NCBI GenBank assembly: GCA_036768485.1
Contig: JAVLUZ010000145.1
Location: forward strand, 3,814,660 to 3,878,659
Source of the DNA: Mermis nigrescens
Lineage: Eukaryota > Nematoda > Enoplea > Mermithida > Mermithidae
Direction of reading: 5' to 3'
Length of the DNA: 64,000 nucleotides
Shown: one piece after another, positions 53,669 through 62,053 of the stretch
Layout: the number at the start of each line of letters is the position of its first letter
How positions within the stretch are numbered: position 1 is the stretch's first letter
The notes under the pieces: model-generated
Told to the model about the DNA's origin: nothing
What the model saw: only the letters and a program-made list of their open reading frames with translations
Database searches by the model: none
Translations under genes and position numbers: made by a program

Positions 53669-56340
53669 GGTAGCGCGTTAGCGCGTACCTATAATATACT
53701 TGGGTACCCCCAACACCTGGGCACCCCCTACAGCTATAACGGGACACTTCTGGGAGTTGCGGTTTTTTTAAAAGAAAGATAATAAAAAAATTCGCTGCCC
53801 GTGTTTTTTGTTTTTCTTGAAACTCAAAATTGACTGTGTAAAGAAGGTGTAAAGTTTTTGTGTAACGTTATAACATAGGACAAATTTTGGGACCTTTTTA
53901 CTGCGGCATGTGGACAACTGAGTATTGATGACTCGAAGGATTGAACAGAATAGGATAATAGAGGGATGAATTCTACAGATGACACTTTTTTTGTTCTTTG
54001 AAATTCGCATTATTTATCGAACGGCAGTGTGAAGAGTGCGAAAATCTGGGGGTGAAAAAGCACTTTTTGGTCGAGTTTTCAACCTTCCTATGTCCGATAC
54101 TAACTCCGGTTATGAGGTTTTTAAAATGTTTTCTGACAGAAATGTAGAGCGGATCAAGGGCTACATTTTGCATATAAGCAAAGTCTTCTATGCTCTATGG
54201 TGAGTTAGATCCTGGGGTTTAAAGTTTACACTCTAGTGGATGGTGTAAAAAAACGGATTTTGACTAAGATTTCTCTGCCAAATTTTTCCGCTCATGAGTC
54301 AGTGCAAATCGAAGACAGCATTAATAAAGTGCCTTACAGGGGCTAAACATCGCAGCAAACCGCATTTAAAAAAACGCAATATTGAGTTATTTATGGGGGT
54401 GTAAAGTTCGAAATCAGAGGTAAAAAATGGGTTAAAAAACACGTTTTTTCCGAAGTTTGATTGATAAATCATGCCAAATAATTTTTGCAACAGAATTTTG
54501 GCACACAGGAATGTACTACGATTTAAAAGCTACAAATTGTACCAAACCGAATTTCTTTAAACTCAATGGGGAGTTCGGTACGGAATTTTAAAGTTTACAG
54601 TGTTCTAAATGATGGAAAAATACGTTTTTGTTGCGTTTTTTGTTCGCCACTTTCTCCGTCCAGAAGTCGGGATAAGTCTAATAGAATAAAAATAAAGTGC
54701 TTTATATCGGATGCATGCCAGAGCAAATTGTCTATACATTAATATTTAGCGAGTGTAAAGCCAAAAATTTGGAGTCTAAAATGCGTTTCTGTCTTGTTTT
54801 TTCTGCCTGCGTCTCCGGATACGAGTCAGGGACACGTTTATCAAGTCTAGAAATGGACCAGGAACCAAATTTGATATGCCAGTCTGGCACATATGTTTAC
54901 ACTCTACGGTGTTGTAAAGTAGTTTACACCAATTGTTAGTTTGCCCATAGAACATTATGTAGACTTAATTTTTTCATAAATATTAATCGTAATATCGGAA
55001 CAATATCAAAATTACGAATCTGACTAAAATCTTCTTTACACTAGGTGTTTACATGAAGTTTACACTACATATGTATTTATCTTCGTTTTTGAGCATTCCA
55101 GAAACCTAATTTTTTCTTGGAGTCTAGAAGTTTTCAAAGGATCAAATGTGAGACGTCACGTAGGCGCGTTTGTTTACATCCGACAGTGATGTAAAGTAGT
55201 TTACACTCATTGTTTATATGTCCTCAGACCATTGTAGAGACATAATTTTTTCATGAATGTTGATCATAATATCCGAATAATTTTTTACACTGCATGTTAG
55301 CCTTTGTTCTAGAGCATTGCAAAAACCGAAATTTTTTCCTGAGATATAAAAATTTACAGGGAATGAAATATATACGTCAGTTGGGCGCGCTTGCTTACAC
55401 TCAGCAGTATTGCAAAGTGGTTTAAACCTAATGTTTATTGTCTTTAAAACATTATGGACTCATTTTTAAATAAATGTTGAAAGTAATATGGGAGCAATAT
55501 CAAAATTACGAATCCGACTAAAATATTCTTTACGCTATGTGTTTGTGTAAAGTTTACATTACGTGTTAACCTTAGTTCGATAGACTTGCAGAGACTTTGT
55601 AACTGAAGTCAAGAAATTTTCTAGGATTCATATGTGAGACATCAATTAAGTGAGTTTGTTTACCCTCAAAAGTAATCTGAAGTGATTTAAAAATTATGTT
55701 CAAGTGTCCTTAGATCATTGAAGAGATGTAATTTTGTCTTAAATGGGCTGCATTAAAGTTAAATCCTTCTTAGCCGTGTTTATAATATGTTTCACAAAAT
55801 CTTGCACATGGAGAGCTATCGTTTAATTGATGTTAATTGCCTGCAAAAGTGGTTTAAAATGAACCAGCAATCACACTACTGTGCACAGAAGTCGACAAAG
55901 ATATGCAGCTTTATTGTAATCATGTACATTAATAAGCCGTAAACTGTTAGTATTCTCTACACCTTGTAGTTGTGTAAAGTTTGCACTATTCATTTGTTGT
56001 TAATATGTAGTCTATACTACAAATTTATTTTACTACCAAATCAAAGCGTTAGTGTTCCTTACATTTGATATTTGCGTGAAGTTTTTGAATTTTTGCCGAA
56101 AAACTTTGTCTTCTAATTTACCAACATCCCGCCTTTTCCATTTTCTTAAAGTTTAAAATCTTTTATAATTCTCTTAATAATTTAATGGTAGGTTTTAACT
56201 TTAAGTTTCTCTTGGTTTACAACTCTCGCTTTGCAAGCTCATTTTTCAAAACTTTTTCATAGTGATCAGATTAGTCGCGTTTAGTTTGGAATTGGTGGAC
56301 GGTCGTTATTTTATTATTCGGCTTAAATAAACCAAGTGAC
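53669..56340. repeat. Degenerate GTGTAAAG/GTTTACAC tandem repeat, copy 1
   Basis: It begins with the hairpin GGTAGCGCGTTAGCGCGTACC. GTGTAAAG or TAAAGTTTAC cores then recur about every 160-190 bp (53,850; 54,029; 54,221; 54,401; 54,589; 54,756; 54,915) and later every 220-280 bp with a palindromic core, GTAAAGTAGTTTAC (54,914; 55,191; then decayed at 55,412 and 55,675). No long frame is present. It starts 108 bp after the stop of esterase D copy B. The right end is not sharp. A near-identical copy starts at 62,054. Confidence 0.75.
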
Positions 56341-56383
56341 TATCTTTTGATTATTTTCTTTATCGCAAATTCAAAACCCTATT

Positions 56384-56450
56384 TTCAATTTGAAAATTGA
56401 CTTAATTTTCAATTTGAAAATTGATCCAATTTTCAATTTGAAAATTGAAA
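56384..56450. repeat. Short tandem array of TTTTCAATTTGAAAATTGA
   Basis: Three tandem copies of a 26-bp unit, each containing the self-complementary core TTTTCAATTTGAAAATTGA. It is followed near 56,460 by a partial unit and could form stacked hairpins. Confidence 0.85.
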
Positions 56451-56767
56451 ATTGGGTGTTTTCAATTTCAAAAGTCACAACACATTGTGCTTGTGTATTG
56501 ATTGAGTGAGGATTTGCAATGTGAATTCGTTGGTTAAATATTTGCGCTTGATTATAAGTGAACTGCACACATTAAGAAGAAATAACTTAATGGAGTTTCG
56601 ATTTGAAAATGGATGGTGTCAATAAGGTTGTCTTGTTTAAAAAGGATAATGCTGATGTTAAGGACAATATTGTTTTCCGCGTTCTTGGACTGTTGTCATT
56701 ATTGTGGCATGTTACTGATTGTGTTTACTGACTGATGTACTGAAATCACGCTAATTAAAAGTAGTGT

Positions 56768-57530
56768 ACTAGCAAAGAAAAATGCTCCGATGGAACAAAA
56801 AAGATGAATATACTTGGAATTGTGGATTATTATGGATGTAAAAGGAGGGGACTAGGAAAAATCTACCTAAAGTCGGAAAATCTGCTAAAAATCACACTTT
56901 CTCTAAGCAACGCAAAAAATCGATGTATATTCTGCGGCCAACAGATTAAAATAAATATTAAACCATAACAATGATTGAAACAGCAGCACGTTAGCTATGC
57001 AGTAGCTATGGAAATGATATTAAGTAAACTAACAGTCTTCCAAGCCAATTGAATGAAATAGCAAACATCGAAGACAAGTGAAGACATGGTTGGTTTAAAA
57101 CAGTAGGAAACGCGTAAGTTGACTTGAAACAGACTTAATGTAGATACACTAGCATACCCGAAACGATTGTGTGCACTAATCAATCGGCTCCTGCTTTGCT
57201 TGCTATAATGCTCATAAAATAAAACAACTTTAAATACAATACCTCTTAGTTTTCTATCAATCAGGTGCCAGCAATTTAAAAAAGTAACCTTGATAGATTT
57301 CGTTTATACACTCTTATCTGAAACTTCGAACATTATTTAAAAAATACACTTTTTTAGAGGCCGCAGAATATACATCGATTTTTTGCGTTGCTTAGAGAAA
57401 GTGTGATTTTTAGCAGATTTTCCGACTTTAGGTAGATTTTTCCTAGTCCCCTCCTTTTACATCCATAATAATCCACAATTCCAAGTATATTCATCTTTTT
57501 TGTTCCATCGGAGCATTTTTCTTTGCTAGT
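56768..57530. mobile_element. Fold-back element with identical 172-bp inverted arms
   Basis: 56,768-56,939 and 57,359-57,530 are reverse complements with no difference that I can see, starting ACTAGCAAAGAAAAATGC. The 419-bp centre has no convincing gene. A clear target duplication was not found. Identity of the arms implies very recent formation, gene conversion or selection. Confidence 0.85.
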
Positions 57531-57867
57531 TTATTAATAGATGTGTTTAATGATGATATTCGAAATAGGATAAGAAATAATATTTAGACGAATATCCAAT
57601 GTGCATTTGGAGGTTATAAATACTAGCCTAACCCCGGACGAAACAAAATGTCTTCGGCAAAAGCTAAACTCTAAATCGACAAAAGTCGTCCCTACTTCAA
57701 GTTAATAAGCGATAAAAGCATAAATAAAAAACTGAGAAATAATTTAATTTTAAGCGCGCCATCAGAATTTCATACCGTTTTAACTCAAGTATCGAGACAT
57801 TTACTCAACGGTACATTTTGTAAAACGAATCCAACATTTTGTGAACAGTACAGAAACGCATTGTATC

Positions 57868-58403
57868 CATACGTGGGCAGCACCAAAATTCTGGGGGGTG
57901 CAAGATTTTTTAAGGTCAAAAAATGGCCTTAAAAATGGTGGTATGTCGATAAAAACACCATTTTTCGACGTTTCTCATCAAGCACTATCCATTGGCATCA
58001 AAAATTGCGAAAAAACGGAAAAAATTCCAAGAATTGAATTCTGGGGGGTATTTTCATTTCTTGGGCGGGTATTTTGGTTTCTGGGGGTGTATACCACACC
58101 TGGGCGTGGGAGGGGTTTGGGGGTATGCACCCCCCAGAAACCAAAATACCCACCCCCAGAAATCAAAATACCCCCCCCCAGAATTCAATTTTTAAAAATT
58201 TTTTTGTTTTTTTTCCCAATTTTTTGATGCCAATGGATAGTGCTTGATGAGAAACGTCGAAAAATGGTGTTTTTATCGCCATACCACCATTTTTAAGGCC
58301 ATTTTTTGACCTTCAAAAAATTTTGCACCCCCCCCACCCCAGAATTTTTTTGCTGCCCACGTATGGTGTATACCCCCCAAGTCCCCCCCAACGCCCAGGT
58401 GTG
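57868..58403 (-). mobile_element. CACACCTGGGCGTG-family MITE, TSD ATTGTATC, carrying a nested copy of itself
   Basis: The outer copy begins CATACGTGGGCAGC and ends GCCCAGGTGTG, with ATTGTATC at 57,860-57,867 and 58,404-58,411. A second family member is inserted at 58,095-58,365 in the opposite orientation. Confidence 0.85.
58095..58365 (+). mobile_element. Nested MITE of the same family, TSD GTGTATAC
   Basis: CACACCTGGGCG to GCCCACGTATG, flanked by GTGTATAC at 58,087-58,094 and 58,366-58,373. It interrupts the outer copy near its end. Confidence 0.85.
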
Positions 58404-58803
58404 ATTGTATCTCACATCCTTGCCCGAAACGCGAGTTGAGGATAAACAACTGATTATAAGAAAAGAATTGCCTGATTTAATTAAAGTTTTGTTTGAATTA
58501 CTAGAGAAAACAATTAAAAATGATAAAAAAGATGTACGTTATACCGGCGGAGCTATATGATACAGTTTTCCGCAAGTCCATGATTATGGACGATCCTCTT
58601 TTAAATGCGCAAGTATAAGTTGAGAAAGAAAAGTAAAAAAATTCTAAAAACACCATCGACGGACCCCGACACCGTAGGAAATATTCGGACAAAATGCACG
58701 AATTGAGCATTTTAAGTGAACAGCGAAAAAAAACGTCACTCAACCCCTGTTCCCGTAACTTTCGTGCCGCCACCCCTGTCTCAAAAAACTCAAGAGTGGT
58801 GGT

Positions 58804-59124
58804 ATGGCAAAACTAAAACATCAACCTGTGTTTTTAGAGCATTTCTACGATTACGAACCTAACGTTAGTAATGAAGATGAGATGATGGAAGCATTAAGTC
58901 CAACAACATCAAAGAAAACGCGTAAGCAAAATATTAAGAGAGTCGCCGTAACGCCTAAAAAGGCGATCGCAACACAAGTATTAAATGCAAAAATTTGCAT
59001 AAAACACTCGCGTTATTCGCTTGCAATACTCATTACACGCGTCTGCAACACGCGTGTTATAGTTTTTTGTACGGGACGGGGCGTAGCTTTATCAACTTGG
59101 TGTTGTTTTAATAAAATATTCTGA
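58804..59124 (+). CDS. Short hypothetical frame, possible relic
   Basis: A 106-codon frame with an acidic N-terminal half (E-D-E-M-M-E-A-L-S-P-T-T) followed by a basic stretch (S-K-K-T-R-K-Q) and a hydrophobic end. It resembles no family I can name. It lies downstream of the possible virus-type relic on the same strand, and the sequence just upstream (58,560-58,800) is also partly open with stops, so it may be a piece of a decayed gene. Confidence 0.25.
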   Translation: MAKLKHQPVFLEHFYDYEPNVSNEDEMMEALSPTTSKKTRKQNIKRVAVTPKKAIATQVLNAKICIKHSRYSLAILITRVCNTRVIVFCTGRGVALSTWCCFNKIF

Positions 59125-59755
59125 GTTCTGCGCGAAATCCAAACGTCACATACTTTTCAGAAATAATTCGAATTTTACCAATAAAATATTTATCGTTTAA
59201 AATATAGTTTTATTAACTTGAGAAATGAAAAATTATTTCCAATCCCCGCACAAAAAACATGCTCGTGAATCAATAAAAATTTTAAAAACGTCGCTGTTTA
59301 CGTTACTTTGACCTCTATAATTTCGATCGCTTTAAACGCTTATCAGTTGAATATGTACTGGTTCTTATTTTTAGCTGCAGCTCATTCTGTTCAGCATTAT
59401 GGGCTTTCTGGGTGCTCTTTTCCAAGTTTAAATCACATCATCATCGGATCTTTTACAGTACGCCAGGCAGCATGCATATATGTAGGTACTTAAACGGATT
59501 CGATTATTTCGATCATCGGTTCGTATAATACTGCAAGATGTATAATTTGTACATATTACATTTTTTGCGAAATTTGCATAACGCATCTCTTCGTTTTTCG
59601 ATCGATTCAGCAACGATCCAGCATTCTACGCACTTTCGCTGCTGTATTTACGGGTCGGGTTTTTTTCGGTTGTTTCGTACGGTGGGTTATTTTGCGCAGT
59701 GAACGTGTTATTATATTTTTTGTTTCAGCAAACTTAAACTTATTCTTTTATTCAG
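59125..59755. other. Gene-free stretch
   Basis: AT-rich, with no recognisable gene or repeat end. It holds several ACGCGTG and TTCGAT-like motifs of no clear meaning. Confidence 0.35.
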
Positions 59756-59903
59756 ATGGAATTATATTATTAATTTTGATCGGGTGCTCGTCGACAGCCG
59801 ACGTCGATTTCGAATTGTGCAGACGATGCTCCTGCAATTACCCCACAAGGACAATAAGGTGTGATACCGAAATGGACTGGAATCACGCTCAGGACGGCGG
59901 GAA
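59756..59903 (+). CDS. Possible internal exon with Cys-rich segment
   Basis: TTCTTTTATTCAG before 59,756 is a good acceptor and GGGAAA followed by GTGAGT a strong donor. The open frame between them encodes a hydrophobic stretch (G-I-I-L-L-I-L-I-G) and then C-R-R-C-S-C and T-I-R-C. This would suit a secreted or membrane-anchored Cys-rich protein, loosely like a leucine-rich-repeat N-cap. No neighbouring exon has been identified, so it is speculative. Confidence 0.3.
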
Positions 59904-59970
59904 AGTGAGTGCCCGAACTTGTTCTTGTATGCTAGATTTTGTGTAGCATAAGTATAGGTACATATGTACA

Positions 59971-59996
59971 TATATAAAGAGCGAAATCAATCAGTT
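59971..59996 (+). promoter_or_regulatory. TATA box and arthropod-type initiator
   Basis: TATATAAAG at 59,971 is followed by TCAGTT at 59,991, which matches the arthropod initiator TCAGTY. The spacing of about 20 bp is shorter than the usual 25-30, and the ATG of the next gene is 32 bp downstream. Confidence 0.45.
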
Positions 59997-60027
59997 TCTT
60001 TCATTTTCACTATTCTGGAACCTCGAA

Positions 60028-60441
60028 ATGGCTGACATTCTTTGCGTTAGAAAATATTCTACCAAGTCGAATTTTTATAATTCTGATGAGATTAAGATAA
60101 AAATTGTTGTTAGATTAGTGTTTATTGAAGCCATAAAAGAGTGTGGCGTGAAGGGAAGAAATTGCACTAAACAATGCTTCAAATCTTGCCATTTATTGCC
60201 GTCTAAAGCTGATGTCAAAGATTTAAAGGCCTATTATTCAAATTCTACCGTTTTCATATCTACCAAGAAAAAAGGGAAAAATCCTCTAGAAATAAATACT
60301 TTTAATGCCCGAAACGTGTCGTCAAACCGACCACTAATCGCCTTTCCGCCCGTTCCGCCCAACAATTTCGAACTTTTCATTGAGGGGATGAAGAAATGCG
60401 GCATGCTTCTAGAAAGCGTTTCCCCCTCTGACTATTACTAA
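60028..60441 (+). CDS. Compact 137-aa gene of unknown function
   Basis: An intronless frame starting M-A-D-I-L-C-V and ending S-P-S-D-Y-Y, basic in its middle, with three clustered cysteines (C-T-K-Q-C-F-K-S-C) around residues 50-59. It has a TATA/initiator upstream and AATAAA at 60,511, so the whole transcription unit would be about 540 bp. I recognise no family. The compact, intronless form is more like a virus or mobile-element gene than the spliced host gene in this window. Confidence 0.5.
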   Translation: MADILCVRKYSTKSNFYNSDEIKIKIVVRLVFIEAIKECGVKGRNCTKQCFKSCHLLPSKADVKDLKAYYSNSTVFISTKKKGKNPLEINTFNARNVSSNRPLIAFPPVPPNNFELFIEGMKKCGMLLESVSPSDYY

Positions 60442-60510
60442 TCTTTGTCTGTACCTATGTATGTATGCATGTATCATTGTATGTAGTAGGTACGTAAAAA
60501 TGTTAATTCA

Positions 60511-60516
60511 ATAAAA
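60511..60516 (+). terminator. Poly(A) signal AATAAA
   Basis: CAATAAAATGTTG lies 70 bp after the stop of the 137-aa frame, in a suitable position for cleavage and polyadenylation. Confidence 0.5.
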
Positions 60517-60527
60517 TGTTGTAGATT

Positions 60528-61109
60528 CTAAACAACTACTTCAACAACCTCATTCACACTCCACCCACCTGCAACAACACCAACGACTTTACACCAACCT
60601 CCAATTTTCCACTTATACCACAATATTCAACCACTTGCTGCTCAACAGTCAACAACGGCGGCGTTGGATCGGCCTACACGTCGACCTGCTTGCCCGGCGG
60701 CCGTCAAACAACAACAACTACAACAACATTAGCCAAATTCAACATCGGCAACGACGGCCGCCGGAGCGCCATCTCGTATTACGAGTTCGCCAAAATTAAA
60801 TTGGCAAAGTCCGATTATGGCCACATGGCCAAACACCTGAACAGGGCGGCCAACATCGCCGCTGAACGGCGCGAACGCAGGCGATACAGCCTATCTTGGG
60901 TTGATGAGCCCGTCGTAGCGGGGCTGATCCAGGACGCCATTGATTACGCGCCGTTCTGGGTCGCCGGCAACGAGCGTTGCTACGAATTGGACGCTGGCCG
61001 AATTATTGGCTATGATAAGCGTCGAGGCCGCTCGACGTCGTGGTACCGGGTGGTCCTGAAAATGGGCCATTATCATCCGTTCGTTAGAACGGTTTACCCC
61101 GTTTATTGA
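60528..61109 (+). CDS. RNase A-like toxin-domain protein (possible horizontal transfer)
   Basis: The frame is open from after a TAG at 60,525 to 61,109 (about 193 codons) but has no ATG before the domain, so the start is unknown; the 5' part may follow a splice acceptor. Its first third is Asn/Thr/Pro-rich and includes a run of threonines. The C-terminal 110 aa have Y-G-H-M-A-K-H, a D-A-G-x-I-I-G-Y segment, V-V-L-K and a terminal V-Y-P-V-Y. This order of motifs resembles the bacterial RNase A-like domain found at the C termini of contact-dependent inhibition proteins (PF18431). G+C is markedly higher than in the neighbourhood. The function is inferred by eye only. If correct, it would cleave RNA. 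Confidence 0.4.
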   Translation, partial: LNNYFNNLIHTPPTCNNTNDFTPTSNFPLIPQYSTTCCSTVNNGGVGSAYTSTCLPGGRQTTTTTTTLAKFNIGNDGRRSAISYYEFAKIKLAKSDYGHMAKHLNRAANIAAERRERRRYSLSWVDEPVVAGLIQDAIDYAPFWVAGNERCYELDAGRIIGYDKRRGRSTSWYRVVLKMGHYHPFVRTVYPVY

Positions 61110-61271
61110 GGGGCGGCGGCAGCCGTTTTTTATTGTATTCCCAATCCCAACGGCCCTTTTAAGGGCCACTAAACTAACAGAAGTGTATATTTTGCAAGCG
61201 TACGTATTGTTATTATTTTTGGCACAAAAAGTCAAATTTTCAGTGCCCCTACTTTTTTCAAATTCTTTTTC

Positions 61272-61769
61272 TCATTTGAGTAGTACAGTTAGTATGAGCT
61301 CGGTTTGACTTAGATGGTGTATGTATTTAGCTCCAGTTACCATGACTTTACCACTAGTGAATAATATGGCTGTCGTGTTTCTCAGCCTGTAGACGAGCCC
61401 GGGAAAAATCTCCGGCTCATATTGGCATTTTTTGCCCTCTTTTTCGTAAAAATTGGCTAGATTTATTGGAAAATTTAAATTGAATGAACCGACAAACATG
61501 TGAATTTTGACTTTGAGATTAGTGCTTGAATCGATGATTTTTAATCCTTTTTCTAATGTCTACTTAGCTTCTTCAACCGTTTTCGATCCCACGCACACGA
61601 TTTTTCCAGACTCGAAAAACAGTAAAGCTGATTTTGGTTTAGTCATACGAAAAATTAGACCTGGAAATTTAAGCGGTTCATATTACGTACTCAGATAATT
61701 ACTGTAAATCTGGTGTAAATTGATTCTTTTCTTGCTGTCGACACTACTGACGATATTCTGAACCTTCAT
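61272..61769 (-). pseudogene. TBP homologue (locus 2) with two nonsense codons
   Basis: A single minus-strand frame of 165 codons starts M-K-V-Q-N-I-V-S-S-V, the classic opening of the TBP core. It shows [21 protein letters not shown], then in the second lobe Y-E-P-E-I-F-P-G-L-V-Y-R and F-T-S-G-K-V-M-V-T-G-A-K. Both pseudo-symmetric lobes are present and in frame. A TAA at 61,683-61,685 and a TAG at 61,560-61,562 interrupt it; nothing else is broken. It lacks introns and the long N-terminal domain of host TBP. It is clearly diverged from locus 1 and is not a recent copy of it. Confidence 0.82.
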
Positions 61770-61839
61770 TTTTAAGTACTGTAGGTATGTACGTAAGTAT
61801 ATACGGTAGACGTCCAACATAAACCTTACAGATAATTAT

Positions 61840-62049
61840 TTACTGTAAATAGGGGTGTAAACTGATTATTTTCTTGCTGTTAAGGAAAGGATAACGTTTC
61901 AAGACTCTTTTTCCCATTTCCTGACTAGCACGATTAAATTCTGCACACTTCGGACACATTTCTATATGTATGTACCACACGCCTGAATTTGTTTCGGAAA
62001 AATCTCTCGTTGAACTTTTATTCTGACAATATTCACACAAGTGAATCAT
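61840..62049 (-). CDS. Small zinc-finger-like frame upstream of TBP homologue
   Basis: A 69-codon minus-strand frame starts M-I-H-L-C-E-Y-C and contains a second pair, C-P-K-C, about 26 residues later. That gives a C-x2-C / C-x2-C arrangement suited to one zinc site. It lies 70 bp upstream of the TBP homologue on the same strand. The GTGTAAAG repeat begins 5 bp upstream of its ATG, so its promoter is displaced. Family unknown. Confidence 0.35.
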   Translation of the reverse strand: MIHLCEYCQNKSSTRDFSETNSGVWYIHIEMCPKCAEFNRASQEMGKRVLKRYPFLNSKKIISLHPYLQ

Positions 62050-62053
62050 CTTA

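Larger units (their letters stand above)
57648..58550 (+). pseudogene. Possible small virus-type protein, split by nested MITEs
   Basis: A plus-strand frame begins ATGTCTTCGGC (57,648), has an early TAA at 57,672, and continues with a helical segment containing L-S-A-P-S-E-F-H and L-L-N-G. It is cut by the MITE at 57,868-58,403. Beyond it the frame goes on as K-E-L-P-D-L-I-K-V-L-F-E-L and ends in G-G-A-I at about 58,559. Removing the MITE and one target copy keeps the frame open. The pattern resembles small proteins of Polinton-like loci, but this is a weak match. Confidence 0.35.

Noticed and set aside
57841..58227. 128-codon frame over the nested MITEs
   Set aside because: It is chance coding across C/G-rich MITE sequence, repeated in all family members in several frames.
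58501..58773. 90-codon minus-strand frame
   Set aside because: It is the shadow of the plus-strand relic region and has no recognisable motif.
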